Positions 9,324 through 17,537 of a stretch of DNA of 64,000 nucleotides are shown piece after piece. Positions within the stretch are counted from its first letter, which is position 1. Every line of letters starts with the position of its first letter. Made by a program: the position numbers and the translations under genes. The notes beneath the pieces are model-generated. The model did not search any database, was not told the origin of the DNA, and saw only the letters and a program-made list of their open reading frames with translations. Origin of the DNA: Flavobacterium sp. LPB0248 (GTDB taxonomy: Bacteria > Bacteroidota > Bacteroidia > Flavobacteriales > Flavobacteriaceae); contig NZ_CP058246.1 of assembly GCF_013388355.1 (NCBI RefSeq), forward strand, positions 1,426,001 to 1,490,000, read 5' to 3'.

Positions 9324-10082
9324 ATGACTTGGGATCCGAAAAAATACAATGAGTTTAAAGAAGAACGTTCTAAACCTTTTGACGATCTTACAAGTCATAT
9401 TGTTGACAAACCCAATTTGAAAGTTATAGATCTCGGATGCGGAACGGGTGAACTTACCCAAAAACTGCATCAAAAACTAACAAATCCGTTTGTTCTTGGC
9501 ATTGACAATTCTGCCGAAATGTTGGCAAAAGCTCCAGTGCAAGAAAATCTTGAATTTAAAGAAAAAACGATCTTAGAACAAATCAACGACGAAACCAAAT
9601 GGGATTTGATCTTTTCGAATGCGGCTTTACAATGGATTGATAATCACAACGAACTTTTTCCGAAAATTATCTCCCGAATAAATCCAGGCGGACAATTGGC
9701 CGTTCAGATGCCGCAACAAAATGAAAACATTCTCAATAAAATTCTTTTGCAATTGGTACAGGAAGAGCCTTTTGCCTCCAATCTCAAAAATTGGACACGT
9801 CCTTCTCCTGTTTTAACTTTAGATAAATACGCTAGAATTCTTTTTGAAAATGGCGGCAAAGATTTAGTCCTTTATGAAAAAGTATATCCGATAATTTCGA
9901 ATCAAAAGGATGCTTTTTTTGACTTTATTTCAGGCTCAGCCTTAACTGTTTATCAAGAAAGGCTAAAAGAACACGAATTTGCAATCTTAACAGCTGAATT
10001 TAAGAAAAGAATAGATAATTACTTTCCTATTGTTCCGTCCATTTATGCTTTTAGACGATTAATTATTTATGCTACATTTTAA
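9324..10082 (+). CDS. SAM-dependent methyltransferase, trans-aconitate 2-methyltransferase-like
   Basis: A class I methyltransferase of 252 residues. The SAM-binding motif VIDLGCGTGEL is near residues 35-45, the acidic end of strand 2 is in GIDNSAEML, and motif IV-like WDLIFSNAALQWI follows. This last motif and the overall length resemble Tam, which methylates trans-aconitate, a by-product of aconitase. Two aconitase genes lie 5 kb away, but there is no operon link. Tam is the best guess; another small-acid methyltransferase is possible. The start follows a pyrimidine- and A-rich leader without a Shine-Dalgarno sequence. Confidence 0.75.
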   Translation: MTWDPKKYNEFKEERSKPFDDLTSHIVDKPNLKVIDLGCGTGELTQKLHQKLTNPFVLGIDNSAEMLAKAPVQENLEFKEKTILEQINDETKWDLIFSNAALQWIDNHNELFPKIISRINPGGQLAVQMPQQNENILNKILLQLVQEEPFASNLKNWTRPSPVLTLDKYARILFENGGKDLVLYEKVYPIISNQKDAFFDFISGSALTVYQERLKEHEFAILTAEFKKRIDNYFPIVPSIYAFRRLIIYATF

Positions 10083-10498
10083 TGAAACGATTCAAATTAT
10101 ACAGTTTCAATATTTAAACAAAAAGCAAGTTTTTTCATGTGTTATTTTAACACGCCTATTTACTCTTTTTCCTTCCTTCAAATTAGATTAAAAATTCATT
10201 TTTTAATCTCAAAACGAATACAATAATATAATTAAAAAAAATAACAAACTAAACCCCAAATACTTAAACAAAAACATTCTAAATAGAAATATTTCCATTT
10301 AAACGTCATAATTTTTAGTAAAACTATAAGATAATTTTTATTATATTTGAGAGAATCATTTTAACAGCAATTAAAAATAGCAAAATATCTTAACAAGTGT
10401 TTAATGTTTACAAAGACCAATTTCCCCGTTTTTCTTTGATTAAATCTGTAAAAAACACGAAAAGGAAACTTTTTTATCAACCTACTAATTTTAAGATT
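10083..10498. other. Intergenic region upstream of the histidine kinase
   Basis: AT-rich stretch between the methyltransferase and the kinase start preferred here. It holds a small GTGTTATTTTAACAC inverted repeat (about 10138-10152) and a -7 promoter element at 10342-10349. No other gene is visible. Confidence 0.5.
10342..10349 (+). promoter_or_regulatory. -7 promoter element for the kinase-regulator pair
   Basis: TATATTTG matches TAnnTTTG exactly. It lies about 150 bp before the preferred kinase start at 10499, giving a long leader, or 48 bp before the alternative ATG at 10397. Confidence 0.5.
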
Positions 10499-11923
10499 AT
10501 GTCTAAACTGCAAGCTTTAAAAAACTTTCGTTTCCCAAATGTTTTCATCCTTATTTTAATTGTTTTTATTTCCTGTGCATTATTAATCTGCATCAATTTT
10601 TTCACGATTAAAATCTTATCGGCCAACAGAGCATATGTCAACGGAGAATCACATTATTCAAAAGGACAAAAAGATGCATCAAGACATTTAATTACTTATT
10701 TATTTACCAAAAACCCAATGCAATGGAAATTGTATCTTGAAGAATTAAAAGTGCCTCAAGGAGATGGCATTGCAAGAATTACACTTTTGAAAGCTGGAGA
10801 TAATAAGATTGCAAGAAAGGGATTTCTGATTGGGAGAAATAACGAAGATGACCTTGATGATATTATCTGGTTATTTGACAACTTTAAAGATGTAAGTTTT
10901 CTATCTAAAGCGATCAAAGAATGGGGAAAAGGAGATAAATTAATTTTTGACTTATTTGTTGTCGGACAGCAGATCAATGCCAAAATAGAGCGCAATTTAT
11001 TAAGCCCAGAAGATGAAAAAAAATATTTAAACGAAATTAGTACAATAAGTGACCAATTAACCATTAATCAGCGTAATTTCTCAAATACACTTGGCGAAGG
11101 AACTCGAAAAATAAAGGATCTACTCATTATTACAAACATCTTTTTCATTCTGATAATAATCTGCAGTGTTTGTTTGTATTATTCAATAATGGTCAAAAGG
11201 TTATTGATTTCAAAAAAAGAAACTGAGGTAAAAAATGAAAACCTAATTATAGTAAATCGCGAATTAGACCGATTTGTTTACAGCGCCTCACATGACTTGA
11301 GATCTCCCATTACTTCATTAAAAGGTCTTATTGAAATAACAGCATTGGAAGATGATGTAGAACAAGTTCGAGACTATTTACAAATGATGCATCAAAGTCT
11401 TGCCAGACAAGATCAGTTCATTAGTGATATTATTGATTATTCTAAAAATAAAAGAAAAGAAGTAATAATGGAACCGGTAAGCCTGAAAGAATTGTGTAAC
11501 GAAGCTATTTTACAATTAATGCATATCGAAAATGCTAACAGAATTAAATTTACACAAGAACTTTTAGTTGATCAAATTGAAAGCGACGGTCTTCGTTTGA
11601 AAATCATTATCAACAACTTGCTTTCAAATGCCATAAAGTATGCAGATTGCAACAAACAAGAAATGTTTATAACCATAAGAACTTATTTTAGCGAAGGCTT
11701 AAATAAAATTGAAGTATCCGATAATGGAATCGGGATTCATGACGATCATAAAGCTAATATTTTTGACATGTATTTTGGAACAAACAAAAACAAAGGCTCT
11801 GGATTAGGTTTGTATATCGTAAAAGAAGCAGTTGAAAATATTAGAGGAGATATTTCCGTTTTTTCTGAAAACAGAGTTGGAAGTAAATTTATAGTAACAA
11901 TACCAAATTCATATGCCGTATAG
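10499..11923 (+). CDS. Membrane-bound sensor histidine kinase
   Basis: Two-component sensor of 474 residues if it starts at MSKLQA; an upstream in-frame ATG at 10397 would add 34 basic residues with no recognisable feature. From the shorter start, TM1 is at about 13-36, a periplasmic sensor at about 40-205, TM2 at about 208-232, then HisKA with phospho-acceptor H265 (ASHDLRSP) and a HATPase domain with NNLLSNAIKYA, DNGIGI and GSGLGLYI. The sensor carries AYVNGESHYSKGQKDA and FLIGRN, a pattern I recall from periplasmic parts of proteobacterial diguanylate cyclases and kinases. The gene overlaps the following receiver gene by 11 bp. Confidence 0.9.
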   Translation: MSKLQALKNFRFPNVFILILIVFISCALLICINFFTIKILSANRAYVNGESHYSKGQKDASRHLITYLFTKNPMQWKLYLEELKVPQGDGIARITLLKAGDNKIARKGFLIGRNNEDDLDDIIWLFDNFKDVSFLSKAIKEWGKGDKLIFDLFVVGQQINAKIERNLLSPEDEKKYLNEISTISDQLTINQRNFSNTLGEGTRKIKDLLIITNIFFILIIICSVCLYYSIMVKRLLISKKETEVKNENLIIVNRELDRFVYSASHDLRSPITSLKGLIEITALEDDVEQVRDYLQMMHQSLARQDQFISDIIDYSKNKRKEVIMEPVSLKELCNEAILQLMHIENANRIKFTQELLVDQIESDGLRLKIIINNLLSNAIKYADCNKQEMFITIRTYFSEGLNKIEVSDNGIGIHDDHKANIFDMYFGTNKNKGSGLGLYIVKEAVENIRGDISVFSENRVGSKFIVTIPNSYAV

Positions 11924-12302
11924 ATCTCAATTTGTAATTATAGAAGACAATCTGATTGATCAATTTGTCACTAAAAAACTGCTTAAAAAAGGGCTCGACA
12001 TTAATCCTGTTTATATAGCCAATAATGGAAAAGAAGGAATGAATTGGTTACTAAAAAATCAGAACCAAAATCCATTGATTATTCTTTTAGACATTCAGAT
12101 GCCCATTATGGATGGATTTGAATTTTTGAAAGAATTTGATCAGCTGCCAGAAGATATAAAACAAAATATTGAAATTTTTGTTCTTTCTTCTACTTTAGAT
12201 AGCGATGAAATCAAGAAAGTAAAAGAAAACAAGTATGTCTCTGATTTCTGGAATAAACCTTTTAGATTAGAGATATTGAAAAGTGTATTTCTTGAAGCTT
12301 AA
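11913..12302 (+). CDS. Receiver-only response regulator (CheY/Rcp-like)
   Basis: A 129-residue stand-alone receiver domain with no output domain. Acidic residues E11 and D12, phospho-acceptor D60 in LLDIQMPIMDG, the VLSS switch residues near 91-94 and the conserved lysine in NKPFR near 116 are all present. Overlap with the kinase gene implies coupled translation and a cognate pair. Lacking a DNA-binding domain, it probably relays phosphate to another protein or acts by protein contact, like Rcp1 or Spo0F. It ends 4 bp inside the convergent NlpC gene's stop region. Confidence 0.93.
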   Translation: MPYRSQFVIIEDNLIDQFVTKKLLKKGLDINPVYIANNGKEGMNWLLKNQNQNPLIILLDIQMPIMDGFEFLKEFDQLPEDIKQNIEIFVLSSTLDSDEIKKVKENKYVSDFWNKPFRLEILKSVFLEA

Positions 12303-13450
12303 TTCAAAACACGGTTTACTTGAGAAAAAGCCCTTGTGTAATATGGTTCTTTTGTTGAAGAAATCATCACGCCGCCGTGAGTGGAAGAATGTACAAATTT
12401 AATTTCACCATCAACATTTTCAACAACCATACCCACGTGATTGATATGGCGTCTACCATTGGTTCTAAAGAAAATTAAATCACCTTTTTGCGCCTCGTCT
12501 GAAGCTACTTTTGTCCCTATTCGAGATTGCTCTATTGAACTTCTAGGAAGTTTAATATCAAAATTGCCAAAAGTACAAAACATTAATCCTGAACAGTCAA
12601 AACCTGCTTTTGTTGTTCCCCCTGATCTATATCTCGTGCCTATATTCTCTGTCGCGCTTGCGATAAGCTGATCAATTAATACAGAATAATTCCCCGTTCT
12701 TACAAGAGTTGAATCTCTTTTTATTTCCTGAGTTGCTTCTGCTATTTGACTAGAAGAAATATCGGTTTGGACGTTGGTATCTTGCGATGTTTTTGCTGCT
12801 TGGATTGCATCTGCTTTTTCTTTTGGAACACGAATTTTCAGTAAATATCCAACAGGAACTTTCCCTTTAATTGAAGGATTCTGGCGTTCTAACTCTGCAA
12901 CTGTAATACCATATTCTTTTGAGATGCCATATTTTGTTTCTTTCGACTTCACTTCCCTAATAAGCTCTACATCTGTCGATACCACCTCAGCATTAGTTTC
13001 GATTGGTTTTTCATTTACTAAAGCTACATCCGAAGGAATAATAATCTGCTGTCCAATTTTCAGCCCTTCTGTTTCCAAAAGTGGATTTGCTTTCTTTAAA
13101 TCATCAACAGAGACATTATATTTTTTAGAAATTCCCCAAAGCGTTTCTTTAGAAGCTACTTCATGAGTACCAGAAGTATTAGAAGTGTTATTATTTACTG
13201 CAACCTCAACATTTTTAGCCTTTACTTTTGCAGTGGTTTTATTTTTATTCGGGATTAAAAGGGTTGAATTTAGTTTTAATATTTTAGGAGCATTTGGGTT
13301 TGCGTCTGCAATGTCTTTTACTTTTACTCCATATTTTTTAGCAATAACAGAAAGATTATCTCCTTGTGAAATTTTGTGCTTAATAAAATTATCCTGCGCC
13401 AAAGCTCCTACACTGAAAAAAAACAATACTATTATTAACCTGTAAACCAT
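12299..13450 (-). CDS. LysM/NlpC-P60 peptidoglycan hydrolase
   Basis: Secreted cell-wall peptidase that cleaves within peptide stems (typically D,L-endopeptidase). The 383 residues comprise a signal peptide (1-19, ending GALAQ), three LysM repeats (about 24-67, 96-139, 165-208) for glycan binding, a Ser/Thr-rich linker, and a C-terminal NlpC/P60 domain with C286 (DCSGLM), H338 (HINHVG) and a third polar residue H354. All catalytic residues are intact. A TATATTTG element at 13515-13522 is a likely promoter. Tail overlaps the end of the receiver gene by 4 bp on the opposite strand. Confidence 0.94.
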   Translation of the reverse strand: MVYRLIIVLFFFSVGALAQDNFIKHKISQGDNLSVIAKKYGVKVKDIADANPNAPKILKLNSTLLIPNKNKTTAKVKAKNVEVAVNNNTSNTSGTHEVASKETLWGISKKYNVSVDDLKKANPLLETEGLKIGQQIIIPSDVALVNEKPIETNAEVVSTDVELIREVKSKETKYGISKEYGITVAELERQNPSIKGKVPVGYLLKIRVPKEKADAIQAAKTSQDTNVQTDISSSQIAEATQEIKRDSTLVRTGNYSVLIDQLIASATENIGTRYRSGGTTKAGFDCSGLMFCTFGNFDIKLPRSSIEQSRIGTKVASDEAQKGDLIFFRTNGRRHINHVGMVVENVDGEIKFVHSSTHGGVMISSTKEPYYTRAFSQVNRVLN

Positions 13451-13514
13451 ACTCCCTATTTAAAAGTTTTTACCCTTTTTTTAATGTTATATCATAATCT
13501 GAACTCAAAAAAGA

Positions 13515-13522
13515 CAAATATA
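13515..13522 (-). promoter_or_regulatory. -7 promoter element for the LysM/NlpC gene
   Basis: TATATTTG on the minus strand is an exact TAnnTTTG match about 65 bp before the ATG. Confidence 0.5.
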
Positions 13523-13695
13523 TTGCCTAAAAAGCGAATTTAACTTTTTAATGTAAAAAAACCTGTGTTTTTAACAATTATTTTACCTCGAATTAACAGT
13601 CTCGGCATAGAAATTAATTCAACTTTTTGAAAGGCAGTTTTTTACAAAACATATATTTTTTTATTAAATTTAACCTAATAAAAAACCTAGATATT

Positions 13696-15075
13696 TTGAA
13701 AAAGCTATTCTATCTCATTATTTTCTTTCCTTTTATTACAAATGCGCAAATTATAAAAGGAATGGTTCTTTCTAAAAAAAACAAAACAGCTTTAGAAGAC
13801 ACTAACATTACTAGCATATCAGGAAGTTTTGGAACTTTAACGAATAGCGATGGCGAATTCACTTTAAAACTCCCCTCTAATTTCAAAGACCAAGATAGTT
13901 TACAATTTTCGCATATTGGATTTATCACTATAAAAATTGCTTTAAGCGATTTAAAAAAAGCAGACTTCAAAATTTTTCTGCAAGAAACTATAGAAAATTT
14001 AGAAGGCTTAGTTATTACTAAAAATCACAAATTAAGATTAAAATCTAAACTGAACACAACCAAATTAGCTCCTTTACAATATAGAATTACCTCTTTTGGA
14101 TCAATTTTACAAGACAGTAAAATCTATATTATAGGCGGAGATGCAAGCTATAAGACAGATCCTTGGGAAAAAGTCAAACGAGAACGACCGGATTTTACTT
14201 TAAAAGATTACCTTCGAGAAATTCGCAATAATCCAAATTATTTCTCTTATAAAGAAAAATTACTGGTATACGACATACAAAATAATTCCTGGGAAGAGTC
14301 AAATCTAAAATTCAAAAAAAGAGCTTATCACAACCTCAATTATTACGACGGTAAAATCTATATTTTAGGAGGAAAAAAAATCTCTGACAATGGAATTTTC
14401 GAATACTTACAAAATGAGATCGAGGTGTTTGATACTAAAAAACAAAGCATTACAATTGATAAAACAAATCCACATCAAGCATCTAATGCTGCTTCATTTA
14501 CCTACAATGACAATATAATTGTAATTGGAGGCTCAATAAAAATGAATGATAAAGACAAAAAGACATTTACAAATAAAGTACACCTATACAACATCACTTC
14601 TGGCTATTGGTATGAACTTGCAAGTATGCCAGTAGCCAAAGAAACTTCGGGCGTTCTAATAGCTGATAAAATTTATTTAATTGGCGGAAACAATGACACC
14701 CCTTTATCTCAAATTGAAACCTTTGATCTAAAAACTGAAAAATGGCAGACTGAAGGAGAATTATTTGCAGGATTAGAAAGACCAGCTGTAACCTTTCATG
14801 AAAATATAATTTATTTCTTTGAAAACAATCAGGTATATCTTTATGATATTAAAACAAAACAATTAAAGGAATATCTGGTTGATATTCAATTAAAAGGTTC
14901 TAGCATGCATTATTACAACAACAAATTATACATACTTGGCGGAACTCTTCAAGATGACTTCTCAAACACTCCTTCTCAAAACATTTACAGCATTGACATA
15001 GAAGAATTTGACAAAACACAACTCAATCACATCAAAGTTTTATCATCTGGCTTGAGCTTATCTACCGCAAACTAG
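13696..15075 (+). CDS. Secreted CarboxypepD_reg-like/kelch-repeat protein
   Basis: Exported protein of about 459 residues. The preferred start is a TTG at 13696, because it gives a textbook signal peptide (MKKLFYLIIFFPFITNAQ); an upstream TTG at 13627 would bury that signal 23 residues in. After cleavage comes a CarboxypepD_reg-like beta domain (KGMVLSKKNKTALEDTNI through GFITIKI), then five or so kelch repeats with the diglycine motif (YIIGGD, YILGGK, IVIGGS, YLIGGN, YILGGT) that should fold into a beta propeller. Probably periplasmic or outer-membrane associated and protein- or glycan-binding; the partner is unknown. No neighbour suggests a pathway. Confidence 0.85.
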   Translation: MKKLFYLIIFFPFITNAQIIKGMVLSKKNKTALEDTNITSISGSFGTLTNSDGEFTLKLPSNFKDQDSLQFSHIGFITIKIALSDLKKADFKIFLQETIENLEGLVITKNHKLRLKSKLNTTKLAPLQYRITSFGSILQDSKIYIIGGDASYKTDPWEKVKRERPDFTLKDYLREIRNNPNYFSYKEKLLVYDIQNNSWEESNLKFKKRAYHNLNYYDGKIYILGGKKISDNGIFEYLQNEIEVFDTKKQSITIDKTNPHQASNAASFTYNDNIIVIGGSIKMNDKDKKTFTNKVHLYNITSGYWYELASMPVAKETSGVLIADKIYLIGGNNDTPLSQIETFDLKTEKWQTEGELFAGLERPAVTFHENIIYFFENNQVYLYDIKTKQLKEYLVDIQLKGSSMHYYNNKLYILGGTLQDDFSNTPSQNIYSIDIEEFDKTQLNHIKVLSSGLSLSTAN

Positions 15076-15097
15076 CAAGCCAAATTAATTATAATAA

Positions 15098-15125
15098 AAA
15101 ATGCCCTGTAAAAACAGGGCATTTT
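15098..15125. terminator. Bidirectional intrinsic terminator
   Basis: A 12-bp perfect stem, AAAATGCCCTGT with ACAGGGCATTTT, closes an AAAA loop between the convergent kelch and acnA genes. Confidence 0.92.
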
Positions 15126-15145
15126 AAAATATATAAATCTAAAAA

Positions 15146-17410
15146 TTAAGCTTTTCCAGCCGCAATTAAGTTTAATGCAGAACCTGCAACAAACCATCCA
15201 ATTTGTCCTTCATTATACGTATGGTTAGCCAAAATAATATCTTTGGTGCCATCTGCATGAACAAATTCTAATGTCAATGGTTTTCCTGGAGCAAATTCTG
15301 TTAAATCTAAGAAGTTAATAGTATCATCCTCTTGGATTTTATCATAGTCTGCTTCATTTGCAAATGTCAAACCTAAAAGACCTTGCTTTTTAAGGTTTGT
15401 TTCGTGGATACGAGCAAAAGATTTTACCAATACCGCTTTAACACCTAAGAAACGAGGCTCCATCGCAGCATGCTCACGAGAAGAACCTTCTCCGTAGTTA
15501 TGATCTCCAACTACGATAGACGGAACTCCAGCTGCCTTGTATGCACGAGCTACAGCAGGAACAGCATCATATTGTCCAGTTAATTGATTTTTAACTGAGT
15601 TTGTTTTTTGATTATAAGCATTTACCGCACCAATTAGCATATTATTAGAAATATTATCCAAATGTCCGCGGAAACGCAACCATGGACCCGCCATAGAAAT
15701 GTGGTCGGTTGTACATTTACCGAATGCTTTGATCAACAATTTAGCACCTGTAATATTTTTACCATCCCAAGCATCAAACGGAGCTAATAGTTGCAATCGC
15801 TCAGATGTTGGATTGACCACAACTTGTACATTTGAACCATCTGCTGCTGGAGCCTGAAATCCTGGATCTTCGGCGTAGAAACCTTTAGAAGGAAGCTCGT
15901 CTCCTGTTGGAGCATCAAGCATAACTTCTTCGCCATCTTCGTTGATTAATGTATCTGTTAATGGGTTAAAGCCTAAATCACCAGCAATCGCCATCGCTGT
16001 TACCAACTCTGGAGAACCTACAAAAGCTAACGTATTTGGATTACCATCTGCACGCTTTGAGAAGTTACGATTGAAAGAGTGAACAATTGTATTTCTTTCT
16101 TCTTTTTCTGCCCCTTCTCTATCCCACATACCAATACATGGTCCGCAGGCATTAGCAAAAACAGTTGCACCAATTTTATGGAAAGTATCGATAAATCCGT
16201 CTCTTTCTATAGTTGAACGAACTACTTCAGAACCTGGAGTAATAGTAAACTCGGCTTTTGTCTTTAAGTTTTTATCTGCAACCTGTCTTGCCAAAGAAGC
16301 TGCACGCGAAATATCTTCATAAGAAGAGTTTGTACAAGACCCTATTAAACCAACTTGAATTTGTAATGGCCAGTTATTTTTGATTGCTTCTTCTTTCATT
16401 TTAGAAATTGGAGTAGCCAAATCTGGCGTAAAAGGTCCATTTAAGTGTGGCTCTAATTTAGACAAATCAATTTCGATAACCTGATCGAAATATTTTTCAG
16501 GGTTTGCGTAAACTTCTGGATCTCCTGTTAAATATGGAGCAATTTTATCTGCTGCATCGGCAACATCGGCTCTATTTGTAGAACGCAGGTAACGCCCCAT
16601 AGAAGCATCATATCCAAAAGTAGAAGTTGTAGCTCCAATTTCGGCTCCCATATTACAAATAGTCCCTTTACCTGTACAAGACATAGAAGTTGCACCTTCT
16701 CCAAAATACTCAACTATAGCACCAGTTCCTCCTTTTACAGTCAAAATACCAGCCACCTTAAGAATAACGTCTTTTGGCGCTGTCCATCCTGATAATTTAC
16801 CCGTTAACTTAACTCCAATCAATTTAGGAAATTTAAGCTCCCAAGCCATTCCAGACATAACATCTACAGCATCTGCTCCACCAACACCAATAGCCACCAT
16901 TCCTAAACCACCTGCATTTACAGTATGAGAATCGGTACCAATCATCATTCCTCCTGGGAAAGCATAATTTTCAAGTACTACTTGGTGGATAATTCCAGCT
17001 CCTGGCTTCCAAAAACCTATTCCGTATTTATTAGAAACAGACGATAAGAAATCAAAAACCTCATTACTTTGTGTTTTTGCTCTAGCCAAATCGGTTGCAG
17101 CATCTACTTTTGCCTGAATCAAGTGATCACAGTGAACCGTTGTCGGTACTGCCACTTTAGATTTTCCTGCATGCATAAACTGCAATAATGCCATTTGTGC
17201 CGTTGCATCTTGACACGCAACACGATCTGGTGCGAAATCAACATAATCAACTCCTCTGCCAAACGCCTTTGTCGGATTTCCATCCCATAGGTGGTTGTAT
17301 AAAATTTTCTCTGTCAACGTAAGTGGACGTCCAACAATCTCTCGTGCTTTATCAACACGATTTGGCATGTTTTCGTACACTTTTTTAATCATTTCGATAT
17401 CAAAAGCCAT
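15146..17410 (-). CDS. acnA: Aconitate hydratase, mitochondrial-type (AcnA family)
   Basis: TCA-cycle enzyme that isomerises citrate and isocitrate through cis-aconitate with a [4Fe-4S] cluster. At 754 residues it matches the compact mitochondrial ACO2-like class rather than the roughly 890-residue bacterial AcnA. Cluster cysteines are visible in [11 protein letters not shown] and in [10 protein letters not shown]. The swivel domain includes [15 protein letters not shown]. It lies downstream of acnB on the same strand but a strong terminator (17488-17516) separates them, so it needs its own start site; the only upstream element, TATTTTTTG near 17463, has one extra spacer base. Confidence 0.95.
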   Translation of the reverse strand: MAFDIEMIKKVYENMPNRVDKAREIVGRPLTLTEKILYNHLWDGNPTKAFGRGVDYVDFAPDRVACQDATAQMALLQFMHAGKSKVAVPTTVHCDHLIQAKVDAATDLARAKTQSNEVFDFLSSVSNKYGIGFWKPGAGIIHQVVLENYAFPGGMMIGTDSHTVNAGGLGMVAIGVGGADAVDVMSGMAWELKFPKLIGVKLTGKLSGWTAPKDVILKVAGILTVKGGTGAIVEYFGEGATSMSCTGKGTICNMGAEIGATTSTFGYDASMGRYLRSTNRADVADAADKIAPYLTGDPEVYANPEKYFDQVIEIDLSKLEPHLNGPFTPDLATPISKMKEEAIKNNWPLQIQVGLIGSCTNSSYEDISRAASLARQVADKNLKTKAEFTITPGSEVVRSTIERDGFIDTFHKIGATVFANACGPCIGMWDREGAEKEERNTIVHSFNRNFSKRADGNPNTLAFVGSPELVTAMAIAGDLGFNPLTDTLINEDGEEVMLDAPTGDELPSKGFYAEDPGFQAPAADGSNVQVVVNPTSERLQLLAPFDAWDGKNITGAKLLIKAFGKCTTDHISMAGPWLRFRGHLDNISNNMLIGAVNAYNQKTNSVKNQLTGQYDAVPAVARAYKAAGVPSIVVGDHNYGEGSSREHAAMEPRFLGVKAVLVKSFARIHETNLKKQGLLGLTFANEADYDKIQEDDTINFLDLTEFAPGKPLTLEFVHADGTKDIILANHTYNEGQIGWFVAGSALNLIAAGKA

Positions 17411-17487
17411 AAGTTCTATATTATTTTTTGTTTTTTTATTTTATTTTGAACATGACAAGTTACAAAAAATAGGAGAGTTAAAAAAGA

Positions 17488-17516
17488 AAAAGCCCGAGTT
17501 TATCGCTCGGGCTTTT
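17488..17516 (-). terminator. Intrinsic terminator between acnB and acnA
   Basis: The stem AAAAGCCCGAG pairs with CTCGGGCTTTT over a 7-nt loop. On the minus strand it is followed by TTTTTCTTTTTT. It separates the two aconitase genes into different transcripts. Confidence 0.92.
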
Positions 17517-17537
17517 GATATATTAATAATCGTAAGA

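Noticed and set aside
12441..13445. Three plus-strand ORFs opposite the LysM/NlpC gene
   Set aside because: They are antisense shadows of a gene with intact catalytic motifs and signal peptide.
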